DNA of 64,000 nucleotides from Streptomyces sp. NBC_00414 (lineage in GTDB: Bacteria > Actinomycetota > Actinomycetes > Streptomycetales > Streptomycetaceae), in NCBI RefSeq assembly GCF_036038375.1, contig NZ_CP107935.1:4278001-4342000 (forward strand). Reading direction: 5' to 3'. Positions 15,999 to 25,059 of this stretch are shown here, in pieces; the first letter of the stretch is position 1, and each line of letters opens with the position of its first letter. Below the pieces are notes generated by a model. That model saw only the letters and a list, made by a program, of their open reading frames with translations, did no database searches and was not told the DNA's origin. The position numbers and the translations under genes are program-made.

Positions 15999-17501
15999 AT
16001 GGCGTCCAGCCTGACGAAGGACTCGGTCTCTCCGGGCACCCCCGGTTCCGGTTCCGAGATGACCTTCTTCGGCCACCCCCGCGGACTGGCCACACTCTTC
16101 ATGACCGAGATGTGGGAGAGGTTCTCCTACTACGGCATGAGGGCACTGCTCCCGCTCTACCTGGTCGCCCCCGGCGGCCTGCACATGAACGCGACCACCG
16201 CGACCGCGATCTACTCGGTGTACCTGTCGCTCGTGTACCTGCTCGCCCTCCCCGGCGGCTGGTTCGCGGACCGTGTGCTCGGCCCCCGCAAGACCGTCGC
16301 CGTCGCGGGGCTGGTCATCATGCTCGGCCACCTGACGCTGGCGCTGCCCTCGTCCGGCACCTTCTTCGCGGGGCTCGGTCTCGTCGCGATCGGCTCGGGT
16401 CTGCTGAAGGCCAACATCTCGACGATGGTCGGCCACCTCTACAAGGGCCCGGACGACCCGCGCCGCGACGGCGGTTTCACCGTCTTCTACATCGGCATCA
16501 ACCTGGGCGCCTTCGCCGCTCCGCTGGTGATCGGCACCATCGGCGAGAAGGTCGACTGGCACCTGGGCTTCGCGCTCGCCGCGCTCGGCATGGCGCTGGG
16601 TCTCGCCCAGTTCCTGATGGGCCGCCGCCACCTCGACGCGCGCTCCGACGTCGTCCCGACGCCGCTGTCCGCCGAGGAGAGGGCCTCGACCCTGCGCAAG
16701 GGTCTGCTGTGGCTGGCCGTCGCCGCGGTCTTCTACGGCGTCGTCGGCTTCTCCGGCCACTACACGCTGAACTGGATCATGGCCCCGCTCGCGATCATCG
16801 GCCTGGTGGTCCCGGTCTGGGTCATCGCCCGGATCAAGCGGGACAAGTCGCTGGCCCGGGTCGAGCAGTCGAGGATGTCCGCGTACATCTGGTTCTTCGT
16901 CGCCGCGGCCGTCTTCTGGATGATCTACGACCAGGGCGGCTCGACGCTGTCGATCTTCGCCGAGCACTCGGCCGAGAACAGCGTCTTCGGCTGGGAGTTC
17001 CCGGTCTCCTGGTACCAGTCGGTCAACCCCGTCATGATCATGGCGTTGGCCCCGGTCTTCGCCTGGGCGTGGCTGGCGCTGAACCGGGCCGGCAAGGAGC
17101 CGAGCACGATCGTGAAGTTCGCGTCGGGTCTGGTCCTGGTCGGCGCCTCGTTCTTCCTCTTCCTGGCCCCGCTGTCGATCGCCGAGGGCGGTCACAAGGC
17201 CGCCGCGATGTGGCTGGTCGCCATCTACTTCGTACAGACCGTCGGCGAGCTGGCCGTGTCCCCGGTCGGCCTCTCCGTCACCACGAAGATGGCTCCCGCG
17301 AAGTACGCCTCGCAGATGATGGGTGTCTGGTTCCTCGCGGTCACCGCCGGCGACGCCACGACGGCGCTGCTCTCCATCGCGGGCGTCGACCTCAACGGCA
17401 TGGGCATCGTCGCCCTGCAGGCCGCTCTCGCGGTGGTCGCGGGCGTGGCGATCTACATGTACCGCAACAAGGTCAAGTCCTTGATGGGCAACGTGAACTA
17501 G
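15999..17501 (+). CDS. Proton-dependent oligopeptide transporter (POT/PTR family)
   Basis: A 500-residue, polytopic inner-membrane transporter with about 12-14 helices. It has the POT signature WERFSYYGMRALLPLYLV, including the ExxERFxYY motif for proton coupling, and the second signature GxFYIGINLGAFAAPL. It imports di- and tripeptides with protons. GGAAC lies about 5 nt upstream of the ATG. A structured leader of more than 200 nt is possible. It is convergent with the surface-protein operon across a cluster of family A repeats. Confidence 0.93.
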   Translation: MASSLTKDSVSPGTPGSGSEMTFFGHPRGLATLFMTEMWERFSYYGMRALLPLYLVAPGGLHMNATTATAIYSVYLSLVYLLALPGGWFADRVLGPRKTVAVAGLVIMLGHLTLALPSSGTFFAGLGLVAIGSGLLKANISTMVGHLYKGPDDPRRDGGFTVFYIGINLGAFAAPLVIGTIGEKVDWHLGFALAALGMALGLAQFLMGRRHLDARSDVVPTPLSAEERASTLRKGLLWLAVAAVFYGVVGFSGHYTLNWIMAPLAIIGLVVPVWVIARIKRDKSLARVEQSRMSAYIWFFVAAAVFWMIYDQGGSTLSIFAEHSAENSVFGWEFPVSWYQSVNPVMIMALAPVFAWAWLALNRAGKEPSTIVKFASGLVLVGASFFLFLAPLSIAEGGHKAAAMWLVAIYFVQTVGELAVSPVGLSVTTKMAPAKYASQMMGVWFLAVTAGDATTALLSIAGVDLNGMGIVALQAALAVVAGVAIYMYRNKVKSLMGNVN

Positions 17502-17568
17502 GCGCTCCGCTGTGGTGGGCGGTACATCGACTGCCGGTACGTCGTCTGCGTGCGCGCCATGGCCGGCC

Positions 17569-17719
17569 GCGCCGTTCCCCGCGCCCCTGGATACCCAGGG
17601 GCGCGGGGGCACCCACCCCTAGGGGCGCGGGGAACGGCGCAATCTTTTGTCTCTGGGCTTTCAGGGGCGCGGGGAACGGCGCAGTCCTTTCGCTTTCAGG
17701 GGCGCGGGGAACTGCGCGG
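17569..17719. repeat. Cluster of family A repeats, including an inverted pair
   Basis: An inverted pair (17569-17610) with an internal GGATACCC spacer is followed by direct copies at 17617-17640, 17658-17682 and 17693-17719. The cluster occupies the gap between the convergent POT gene and the surface-protein operon. Confidence 0.85.
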
Positions 17720-17759
17720 CCAGCCGCAGCGGCCCCGCAGCCTCCCCCCACGCTCACCC

Positions 17760-19145
17760 CTACGGCGCCCTCCGAGAAGCGGCCCGCCGCCAAGCACCCG
17801 GCATAAAGGTGAACACGGCCCCGCCGAGCAGAACCGCGGTCCCGGCGACAAACCCGAGCGCCCGCAACCCCCCACCGTCATCGGCCCCGGTATCCGCAAG
17901 CCCGCCCCCGGCGGAGCCACTCCCGGCCGAGCCGCTCCCACCGGAGTCACCCCCACCGGCGGAGCCACTTCCACCCGCCGCACCCCCGGGCTGGGCAGCC
18001 GTGTCCAACGTCAGCGAAACCGCCGACTTCGTAGGCGTACACGTGGTCGTCGTCCCGAGCGCCTTCACCGTCAGCACGCCCGGCGACAACGTCGACTCCC
18101 CGTCCGCGCCCGGCTTGTACGTGCCCGTCATGTCGGAGATCACCATGGGATCCCCCGACTTGATCGCCTCGGAGTTCGTCGGCCCCTCGACCGCGACCGT
18201 GCCCTTGTCGGCGCCGCCCAGCACGACCTGCATCGACGGCTTGACCGAGTCCGCCGGGATGTCGGCGGGGCTGTCCATCACGGACCCCTTGAACTGGACG
18301 GTGAGGCCGTAACTCCCGCCGTTCTTCTTGGCGTTGATCTGCACCGGCGAGGTCGCGTTCTTGTCCCCGATGGGCGTCTTGCACGCGTAGGGGATGTCGA
18401 CGGCCTTGCCGGTGAAGTCGGTCTGCTCCCCACCACCGGTGGAGCCGCCCGTGTCACCGCCCCCGCCGTCGCTCCCGGTCGTACCGCCGGTGGTGTCACC
18501 GGTCGTGCCCCCGGTGGGCGCCGGGCCGGTCGGGTCGGGTGACTCGGGAGGCGGATCCCCCTCCCCCGCCGTCACGTTGATGGTCGCGGCGGGCTTCACC
18601 GTCTCGGTCGGCGCGCACTTGGTGTCCGTGGACATGACGTTGATGGCGTACGCGTCCGGCGTCAGCGTCACCTCGCCGGCCTTGGTCAGTTTCAGCTTGC
18701 CCTTCATGTCGGACAGGACCATCGCCCCGCCCTTGGGTATCGCCGGGTTCTCGCGCGTCCCCTGCATCGCGACGGACGCGGCCTGCGCACCGGCCGCCTT
18801 GAGGGTGCCGGACGGCTGGACGGAGTTCGCGGGCAGGTCGATGAGGTCGGGATTCTTGGACGCGGCCTGCGCGAACTTCCACACCACCTCGACCTCGTCG
18901 CCGACCTTCGCCGTGGCGGGCGCGCTGATCTCCACCTTCGTGGTGCCCTTGACCGTCGGCAGCCCGGAGACGGGAGGCGGTACGCAGTCGGTCGCGTAGG
19001 ACACCTCGGCGGCCTGGGCGGGCGCCGCCGCCACACCCAGCAGGACTCCCGCACCGCCGAGCATCATCGCGACTCCGGCCGCGCTCGCTCTCCGGCCGCC
19101 TCCGGGTCTCTTCCATCCGGGCCGGACTCTCCGTTGCGTGCTCAC
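17760..19145 (-). CDS. Sortase-anchored surface protein with LADTG motif and two related domains
   Basis: 461 residues. An N-terminal signal peptide ends near APAQA (about residue 46). Two related domains of about 120 residues follow (about 49-190 and 240-380), joined by a Gly/Thr/Asp-rich linker. The C-terminus is a cell-wall sorting signal: LADTG (416-420), a hydrophobic helix and a basic tail. LAXTG is the motif recognised by class E sortases in Streptomyces. The second domain closely resembles the LPQTG protein at 21425 (YACKTPIGDK versus YQCKTPIGDK; ALGTTTTCTP in both). The GTG at 19145 overlaps the upstream stop (GTGA). Function is unknown; a DUF6801-like domain is possible but unverified. 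Confidence 0.83.
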   Translation of the reverse strand: MSTQRRVRPGWKRPGGGRRASAAGVAMMLGGAGVLLGVAAAPAQAAEVSYATDCVPPPVSGLPTVKGTTKVEISAPATAKVGDEVEVVWKFAQAASKNPDLIDLPANSVQPSGTLKAAGAQAASVAMQGTRENPAIPKGGAMVLSDMKGKLKLTKAGEVTLTPDAYAINVMSTDTKCAPTETVKPAATINVTAGEGDPPPESPDPTGPAPTGGTTGDTTGGTTGSDGGGGDTGGSTGGGEQTDFTGKAVDIPYACKTPIGDKNATSPVQINAKKNGGSYGLTVQFKGSVMDSPADIPADSVKPSMQVVLGGADKGTVAVEGPTNSEAIKSGDPMVISDMTGTYKPGADGESTLSPGVLTVKALGTTTTCTPTKSAVSLTLDTAAQPGGAAGGSGSAGGGDSGGSGSAGSGSAGGGLADTGADDGGGLRALGFVAGTAVLLGGAVFTFMPGAWRRAASRRAP

Positions 19146-20455
19146 GTGTTTCCCTTCCTGGTGGGGGTCGTCGAAGTGTTCTCGTGCGGTGCGGAGAGCT
19201 GATCGGCCTCGGCGGCCCCGGGATCGGTGTCCGGGGTGAACCAGGGCAGTGCGGAATTCGTACGGGACCGTGTACGCGTACCTGAGCCGGCGTCGACGGA
19301 GTCCTCGCCACCGGACCTGTCGGACGGGTCGGGCTCGTGGCCGTCGGCTTCCTGCGCCGCCGAGGCCGACGAAAGACGCAACTTCGGCATCCGCAGGGTG
19401 ACTTCGGGCAGGCGCAGCCCCCCGCGCCGCACCCCGTGCGCGCCACGGCCGGGCCGCGCATTCCGTCCTGACCGTCCCCCGCGTCCAGCGCCACCGGCGC
19501 CGTAACGCCCGGTGCGGGCGGAGGAACCGTGCGGCCGCACCCGGTCCACCACCGCCATCCCGGTCCGGAACAGCGCGGCCGGTACGACGACACAGACCAG
19601 GATCCAGAAGAGCGTCACGCCCCAGGGGCGGCCCACTCCCCACGGCTGCTCGGCGAGCACCTTGCCGTTGAACTTCAGGGAGACCGTGTAGTCGCCGTGC
19701 GCACCGGCCGTCAGCTCCACGGGCAGGGTGATCCGTGCCTTCTTGCCGGGGCCGATGGTGCCGCGCCACTGCAGTTCGTCCCACTGCGGGGCGAACACGC
19801 CGTGCGAGGTGCCGATCTGGAAGACCGGGTTCTTCACGGCGGCGGTGCCGACGTTGCCGACGGTGAAGACGAGCTTGCGGGACGGCGGCGCGCCGAACCA
19901 GGTGAGCAGGCCGCTCGACCCGTCGAGCCGGGTGTCGGTGAGCACCGAGAGCCGCCCGCCGGTGTCCTGCTTGGGCAGTGGCTCGACCTCGTGTCCCGCG
20001 ACCAGGAACGGGGCGTCCGCCTCCGCCTTCGCCCCGGTGACCGTCGCGACATGCACCACGCACGGGCACGGTTCGGGCGGTTCGGCGACCGGCAGTTTCT
20101 TGCTGAACCGGCCCTTCGCGTCGGTGGTGACGGCCCGTCCGTCCGCGTTGGCGCAGGAGTTGGTGCCGCCGATCACGCCCCGGTCGGTCGAGGACTGTCC
20201 GCAGACGAGCATCATCAGCAGGGCCTTCGCCCGCCATCCACTGCCGCTCACGGTGATCGAACCACCGGTTCCCGCCTGGGACTTGGACAGCTTCACCGCA
20301 GGCTTCGGGGCCGCCTTCTGGGCCGCGGAAGCCGTCACCCCTCCCAGCGGGAACAGGACGAGCGCGAGCACCGCCACCACGGCGGGGATCCGCACCCTCA
20401 CGGCCTCCCGGCAGCGACGTACTCCTCCGGCCGTGCCGCACACGCCACCGCTCAC
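19142..20455 (-). CDS. Secreted/membrane protein with Ig-like domain and C-terminal TM segment
   Basis: 437 residues: a signal sequence (VPAVVAVLALVLFPLGGV-like region near residue 22-40), an Ig-like region (GSITVSGSGWRAKALLMMLV), a second beta-rich region, then a membrane helix (WGVTLFWILVCVVVPAALF) and a long basic/acidic cytoplasmic tail. It carries several cysteines (CGQSS, NSCAN, CPCVVH), compatible with extracellular disulfides. GTG 20455 overlaps the preceding stop and its own stop overlaps the next start, so all three genes are tightly coupled. I do not recognise the family precisely. It probably works with the sortase-anchored proteins of the same operon. Confidence 0.72.
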   Translation of the reverse strand: MSGGVCGTAGGVRRCREAVRVRIPAVVAVLALVLFPLGGVTASAAQKAAPKPAVKLSKSQAGTGGSITVSGSGWRAKALLMMLVCGQSSTDRGVIGGTNSCANADGRAVTTDAKGRFSKKLPVAEPPEPCPCVVHVATVTGAKAEADAPFLVAGHEVEPLPKQDTGGRLSVLTDTRLDGSSGLLTWFGAPPSRKLVFTVGNVGTAAVKNPVFQIGTSHGVFAPQWDELQWRGTIGPGKKARITLPVELTAGAHGDYTVSLKFNGKVLAEQPWGVGRPWGVTLFWILVCVVVPAALFRTGMAVVDRVRPHGSSARTGRYGAGGAGRGGRSGRNARPGRGAHGVRRGGLRLPEVTLRMPKLRLSSASAAQEADGHEPDPSDRSGGEDSVDAGSGTRTRSRTNSALPWFTPDTDPGAAEADQLSAPHENTSTTPTRKGNT

Positions 20456-21387
20456 GTCGCCGCTCCCGTCGTCTCGGCCTCCGACGTCTCGACCTCCGTA
20501 CGCGGCCGTTCGGTGACCCCTGTCGGCCAGGGCCGCCTCCGACGTCGTACGCGTCGTACGAACCAGTGGGCGCCGCCCGCGCACACCGCGAGCCCGGACA
20601 GCGCGCCCGCCACCACCGCCGTCCACGGCACGAACCACGCTCTCGAGTGCGCCCCGGCCCGGGCCCCGCCCTCCGCGGTGACCGTCAGCTCGACGTCGAC
20701 CCCGTCCAGGGCGGGCGGGTCGGGCCAGGGTTCGTCGAGCTCGACACGGCGGCCGGGGAGCAGTTCGACGGGCAGGGTGCGCGGGGCCCGGTCGAGCACC
20801 TCGCCGAACAGGCCCTCGGCGCGTACGGCGAGCTCCGGGGTCAGCACGGTGGTGCCGCGGTTGACCAGCTCGTAGGAGATCCGGCCGTCGTGGATCTTCA
20901 CGTGCTCGACCGTGAGCGCCGAGAGGGTCGGTCCGCCGACGCGCAGATGGACCCGTACCGCCGCGGTCCGGCCTCCGGCGCTCGCGAGGATCGCGCCGGG
21001 GTGGTCGCCGGGCGCGGTGCCCGCCGGGACGCTCACGGTGAAGGGCACGTCCGCGCGGGTTCGCGCGGGGATCCGTACCGTCCGCTCGGCGAAGGTGATC
21101 CAGGCCCCGGTGTCCTTCGCCCGCGCCCGTACGGAGAGCGCGCCGTCGCCGTCGTTGTCGGCGTCGGCGCCCCGGAGCCGTACCGTCAGCGGCTTCCCGC
21201 CGGGGTTGCGCACCGACACCGTGTCCTGGAGGACCGTGCCGGGCGCGCCCTCCGCGTAGAAGTACGGCCGGCCGTCCGGTCCGCCCGCCGAGGGCACGAC
21301 GGACCAGTCGGCGTCGGCCGCGGAGACCGGGGCGACGCCGAGCACGGTCACGGAGGCGAGGCAGAGGGCACGGACGGCGAACGGCAT
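20452..21387 (-). CDS. DUF916-like secreted protein with C-terminal TM anchor
   Basis: 311 residues. A signal peptide (about 1-24) is followed by an N-terminal beta domain with a WxL-interacting/DUF916-like pattern (WSVVPSAGGPDGRPYFYAEG, then DTVSVRNPGGKPLTVRLR) and a second domain (ALTVEHVKIHDGRISYELVN). A C-terminal membrane helix (WTAVVAGALSGLAVCAGGAHW) and an Arg-rich cytoplasmic tail complete it. In Gram-positives, DUF916-type proteins sit in operons with cell-wall-bound partners and bind them at the envelope. That fits this operon, with LPXTG and LAXTG proteins on either side. Confidence 0.75.
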   Translation of the reverse strand: MPFAVRALCLASVTVLGVAPVSAADADWSVVPSAGGPDGRPYFYAEGAPGTVLQDTVSVRNPGGKPLTVRLRGADADNDGDGALSVRARAKDTGAWITFAERTVRIPARTRADVPFTVSVPAGTAPGDHPGAILASAGGRTAAVRVHLRVGGPTLSALTVEHVKIHDGRISYELVNRGTTVLTPELAVRAEGLFGEVLDRAPRTLPVELLPGRRVELDEPWPDPPALDGVDVELTVTAEGGARAGAHSRAWFVPWTAVVAGALSGLAVCAGGAHWFVRRVRRRRRPWPTGVTERPRTEVETSEAETTGAAT

Positions 21388-21424
21388 CGGCGGCTCCGAA
21401 GCAGAAGGGGTGTGGCCTGGTGGT

Positions 21425-22132
21425 TCAGCCGCGGGCCTGATGCCTCCGGGTCAGCCACAGCACGCCCGCCGCGCCTGCCAGCAGGACGGTTCCGCCGAGC
21501 GTGCCGAGTGCGATCGCGCTGTCCTCGGGCCCGGTCTGCGGCAGTTCCTCGCCGCCCGCCGGGGCGTCCTGCGAGGAGCCGGTGGTGCCCGAGCCACCCG
21601 TGGTGCCGCCGCCGGCCGCCGTGACGTCCAGGCTCAGCGAGGGCTTCGGGTTGTTGCCGGGCGTGCAGGTGGTCGTCGTACCCAGGGCCTTGATGGTCAG
21701 CACACCCGCGGTGAAGGTGACCTTGCCGGTTCCCTTCGGGGTGTACGTCCCGGTCAGATCGGTGATCTTGATGGGGGTGTTGGCGGGGATCGCGTCCGGG
21801 TTGGCGGGACCCTTGACCGACACGGTGCCGCTGTCGGCGCCGCCGAGTTTGATGACCGCGCTCGGGTTCATCGCGCCCTTGCCCAGTTCGACGGGGCTGG
21901 ACGAGACGCCCTTCTCGAAGGTCATCGTGAGTCGGTAGCCGCTGCCGCTCTTGACGCCCTTGATGTCGATGGGCGAGACGGCGGACTTGTCACCGATCGG
22001 GGTTTTGCACTGGTAGTTGACGTCCACCACATCGGCCCGGGCTGCGGGGGCGGCCATCAGCACCGCCGAGCCGGCCAGGGCCGCGGCGGACGCGAGCGCG
22101 GCGGTTCGTTTCTGGTACGTCCGGTATGACAC
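21425..22132 (-). CDS. Sortase-anchored surface protein with LPQTG motif
   Basis: 235 residues: signal peptide (LAGSAVLMAAPAARA, about 1-34), one domain (about 36-165) homologous to the second domain of the LADTG protein of this operon, a Gly/Thr/Ser linker, LPQTG (197-201), a TM helix and an RRHQARG tail. Two cysteines (YQCKTP and TTTCTP) frame the domain and could form a disulfide, a pattern shared with the paralogue. It is first gene of a four-gene operon. No sortase gene is in the window. Confidence 0.83.
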   Translation of the reverse strand: MSYRTYQKRTAALASAAALAGSAVLMAAPAARADVVDVNYQCKTPIGDKSAVSPIDIKGVKSGSGYRLTMTFEKGVSSSPVELGKGAMNPSAVIKLGGADSGTVSVKGPANPDAIPANTPIKITDLTGTYTPKGTGKVTFTAGVLTIKALGTTTTCTPGNNPKPSLSLDVTAAGGGTTGGSGTTGSSQDAPAGGEELPQTGPEDSAIALGTLGGTVLLAGAAGVLWLTRRHQARG

Positions 22133-22310
22133 GGTCCCCTCATTCCCGAAGGCGTTCCTGACACCGTTCCTGAATCAGTTCCTGACGGAACATCAGATCG
22201 GCCGTCAAGGTACGCCCGGGCCCTTGCCGAGGGAAGACAAAGTGCGCACCGGATCCGTGAGGATCCGATACGCACGAGGTAGGGGTCCCCTACGAAAAGA
22301 AGAGCCGCAC

Positions 22311-22508
22311 CCCTTCAGGGGCGCGGGGAACGGCGCGGCCAGCCACAACGGGCCCGCAGCCGACCATGGGCCGGGCCCCCTTCGAGGGGCGCGGGGAACG
22401 GCGCGAGCAACCCTCACGGGGCCCGCACGGACGAGCTCGCCGCACGGCCACCCCCTCAGGGGCGCGGGGAACTGCGCGATCTTTCAGGGGCGCGAGGAGC
22501 TGCGCGGG
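22311..22508 (+). repeat. Four family A repeats in a 457-bp gap
   Basis: Copies at 22311-22340, 22377-22406, 22451-22480 and 22481-22508 (the last with GAGGAGC variation) occupy most of 22133-22589. A small palindrome GTAGGGG-T-CCCCTAC lies at 22279-22293. No gene is seen in the gap. Confidence 0.85.
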
Positions 22509-22589
22509 CAACCCTCACCGGGTCCGCGGCCGAACACCCGCCAGGCGGACGCACCCTCACAGGGGGCGACGCCACACCACAGCGGAGCG

Positions 22590-23090
22590 CTACGCGGGGG
22601 CGCCCAGCTCCGCCCAGACCGTCTTCCCGGGCACATCCGCCGTACGGATCACACCCCAGTCCAGGCACAGCCGCTGCACGATGAACATCCCGTGCCCGCC
22701 GGGCCGCCCCGCCCGGTGCGGCGTCCGCGGAGCCGGCTGACCCGCGCCGCGGTCGGACACCTCGATCCGCAGCACCTTGTTCTCGCAGGAGATCCAGAGC
22801 TCGTCCGGACCCTCCGCGTGCAGACAGGCGTTGGTGACGAGTTCGGAGACGACCAGCAGGACGTCCTCCGCCGCGGCCCGCTGGTCGGCGGTGGCCGCGG
22901 GCAGCCATCCCCACTCGTACAGCGCCTGCCGGGCGAAGTCACGGGCGAGCGGGACGACGCCGCTCTCGCCGTCGAAGTTCAGCCGGAGGGCACGACGCCC
23001 GGGCGTACCGCCCGGAGACGTCCCGGAAGCGCCGCCGTCGCCCGGTTCAGGGCCGCGGTCGCCCGGCGAGTAAGGCCGGGTGGTGCTCAT
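22590..23090 (-). CDS. Anti-sigma factor-type serine kinase (RsbW/SpoIIAB-like ATPase)
   Basis: 166 residues with a GHKL ATP-binding fold: N-box LLVVSELVTNACLHAEGP, G1 EVSDRGAGQPAPR and G2 GGHGMFIVQRLCLDWG. In partner switching such a protein binds a sigma factor and phosphorylates an STAS antagonist. The STAS gene (23368) and a SigB/F-type sigma gene (24042) next door make those the probable partners. The first 35 residues are a Gly/Pro-rich extension. Streptomyces encodes many such ATPases, so the pairing is inferred from position. If this is the sigI locus, it would correspond to the anti-sigma PrsI. Confidence 0.8.
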   Translation of the reverse strand: MSTTRPYSPGDRGPEPGDGGASGTSPGGTPGRRALRLNFDGESGVVPLARDFARQALYEWGWLPAATADQRAAAEDVLLVVSELVTNACLHAEGPDELWISCENKVLRIEVSDRGAGQPAPRTPHRAGRPGGHGMFIVQRLCLDWGVIRTADVPGKTVWAELGAPA

Positions 23091-23367
23091 CAGCGCTTCA
23101 CCTCACCGATTCACCAGTTCACGATCAAGACTTAGTTCTCAGCACATACAGCACACTCGGGAAGCTCGGGACACTCGGGCTCAGGGAGTGATCCGGGACT
23201 GCCGCGCACTTGCCGTTCGGTCTGTCGACCTGTTCAGGATGTCTCCTGCCCGACCGAACCGTCAGGACACCCACTTGTTCGGTACGGATGATGTGACTCC
23301 GATATCGCGTTGATCACATGGAGGCATCCTGGCCGCGACTGTGCCGCGGGACAGCACCTCGGGGTGA

Positions 23368-23790
23368 CTAGTCACCCCGGCCGGCCCCGGCATCGCCCGC
23401 CTGGGAGTCGCCTGCCCCGCTCTTGTCGTCCAATGCCGCTTCCAGCGTGTCGTGCACGGTGAACACGGCTTCCGCCCCGGTGATCTCGAAGACCCGGGCC
23501 ACCACGGGCAGCATTCCTGCCAGGTGGACCCCGCCACCGGCGGCTTCGGCCCTCAGCCGAGCACCGAGGAGGACGTTCAGTCCGGTGGAGTCACAGAACT
23601 CCAGCCGTGAACAGTCCACGACGAGACGCACGAACCCGCGGTCGAGGCAGTCCTCGACCGGTTCGCGCAAAAGGTCCGCCGTATGGTGATCCAGCTCACC
23701 CGCCGGGGTGACGACGGCACTAGTGCCCTCTTCTCGCACCTCGACCAGAAGCCGGCCCGACTGTGCGCTGCCGACCGTCCCGCGGTCCAT
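23368..23790 (-). CDS. STAS-domain anti-anti-sigma factor
   Basis: 140 residues. The STAS fold is marked by VVTPAGELDHHTADLLREPV and by EFCDSTGLNVLLGA, whose Ser is the predicted phosphorylation site reversing sigma-factor inhibition. The ATG at 23790 has GGAAGAGAG upstream. The acidic/Gly C-terminal tail (GAGDSQAGDAGAGRGD) is outside the fold. It is divergent from the sigma gene (251 bp) and lies 277 bp upstream of the ATPase gene on the same strand; it is probably the antagonist in a sigma/ATPase/STAS switch. Confidence 0.87.
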   Translation of the reverse strand: MDRGTVGSAQSGRLLVEVREEGTSAVVTPAGELDHHTADLLREPVEDCLDRGFVRLVVDCSRLEFCDSTGLNVLLGARLRAEAAGGGVHLAGMLPVVARVFEITGAEAVFTVHDTLEAALDDKSGAGDSQAGDAGAGRGD

Positions 23791-24041
23791 GCCGTCTCTC
23801 TCTTCCGACCGATGTGGTTGTTCGTTGACGCACTCGAACCCTACGCCTTCCCTGCACACTCTGACACCCGAACAACCGCCAAGAATCGGACATTTCACCG
23901 CATAACTCACTTGCGAGAGGGTCACGAAAGCGGGTAGGGCTAGTAGAGACAGTTTTCGACACGGCCGGCTTTGGAGGCGCCGCACACCGCAGTGCACGTA
24001 TTGGCATCGGCAGCCATATGCCGAAAACGATGGAGGACATC

Positions 24042-24941
24042 ATGTCACCCCGGCTCGACGCATCGCAGGCCCAGAGGGCGACGTCGACACGCCCTCTGGA
24101 ACAGCTGGAAGAAGAGTCCGCCGACGAGAACGCCGGCCTCGCCGGGCTTCCCGAGATCCCCCCCTTCGCCGAGGTGGGCCCGGTCGACGCGCGGGCGCTG
24201 TCCAAGACCCTCTTCGGGCGACTGGAGTCGCTGGAGGAAGGGACCCCCGAGTACTCGTACGTCCGCAACACCCTTGTCGAGCTCAACCTCGCCCTGGTCA
24301 AGTTCGCCGCTTCCCGGTTCCGCTCCCGCAGCGAGCCGATGGAAGACATCATCCAGGTCGGCACCATCGGCCTGATCAAGGCCATCGACCGCTTCGAGCT
24401 GAGCCGTGGCGTCGAGTTCCCGACTTTCGCGATGCCAACCATCGTCGGTGAGATCAAGCGTTTCTTCCGTGACACGTCATGGTCGGTGCGCGTGCCGCGA
24501 AGGCTTCAGGAACTCCGTCTCGACCTGGCCAAGGCGGGCGACGAACTCGCGCAGCAACTGGACCGCGCTCCGACGGTGGGAGAGCTGGCGGAGCGTCTGG
24601 GGCTGTCGAACGACGAGGTCGTCGAGGGCATGGCCGCGTCCAACGCCTACACGGCCAGCTCACTGGACGCCCAGCCCGAGGAGGACGACTCCGAGGGCGC
24701 GCTGGCGGACCGTATCGGCTACGAGGACCACGGACTCGAAGGCATCGAGTACGTCGAGTCGTTGAAGCCGCTGATCGCCGAACTTCCGCAGCGCGACCGG
24801 CAGATCCTGTCCCTGCGCTTCGTCGCCAATCTGACCCAGTCGGAGATCGGCGAAGAGCTGGGCATCTCGCAGATGCACGTGTCGCGACTGCTGTCGCGGA
24901 CGCTGGTGCGGCTGCGCAGGGGCCTGACCGTCGAGGAGTGA
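24042..24941 (+). CDS. RNA polymerase sigma factor, SigB/SigF/SigG type
   Basis: 299 residues with region 2 (LVELNLALVKFAASRFRSRS, then MEDIIQVGTIGLIKAIDRFELSRGVEFPTFAMPTI, VGEIKRFFRDTSWSVRVPRR), region 3 (LRLDLAKAGDELAQQL) and region 4 (LPQRDRQILSLRFV, TQSEIGEELGISQMHVSRLLSR). This is a stress/sporulation-type group 3 sigma factor. The start at 24042 is preferred over 24018 because GGAGG sits 5 nt upstream. It is flanked by its probable STAS and kinase regulators. From memory, the position between purEK and hut matches S. coelicolor sigI, an osmotic-stress sigma factor, but that identity is not proven here. Confidence 0.92.
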   Translation: MSPRLDASQAQRATSTRPLEQLEEESADENAGLAGLPEIPPFAEVGPVDARALSKTLFGRLESLEEGTPEYSYVRNTLVELNLALVKFAASRFRSRSEPMEDIIQVGTIGLIKAIDRFELSRGVEFPTFAMPTIVGEIKRFFRDTSWSVRVPRRLQELRLDLAKAGDELAQQLDRAPTVGELAERLGLSNDEVVEGMAASNAYTASSLDAQPEEDDSEGALADRIGYEDHGLEGIEYVESLKPLIAELPQRDRQILSLRFVANLTQSEIGEELGISQMHVSRLLSRTLVRLRRGLTVEE

Positions 24942-24974
24942 CCGTCCAGTAGCGGCACCTGCGCCGCAGGACGT

Positions 24975-25020
24975 GCGCGGGTGAACACGCGGGACATGCG
25001 CGGGTGAACACGAAGGACAT
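24975..25020 (+). repeat. 23-bp tandem duplication downstream of the sigma gene
   Basis: Units 24975-24997 and 24998-25020 differ at only two positions (GCGCGGGTGAACAC...GGACAT) and abut the terminator stem. Confidence 0.8.
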
Positions 25021-25059
25021 GCGCGGGGCCGAGCCGGTGCGACCGGCTCGGCCCCGCGC
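25021..25059. terminator. Terminator downstream of the sigma gene
   Basis: Perfect 18-bp stem (25021-25038 with 25042-25059) around a GCG loop, arms GCGCGGGGCCGAGCCGGT and its complement. No U-tract follows, as is common in Streptomyces. Confidence 0.85.

Noticed and set aside
15693..17612. 639-codon open frame opposite the POT transporter
   Set aside because: It has no recognisable domain, and POT coding on the other strand is unambiguous.
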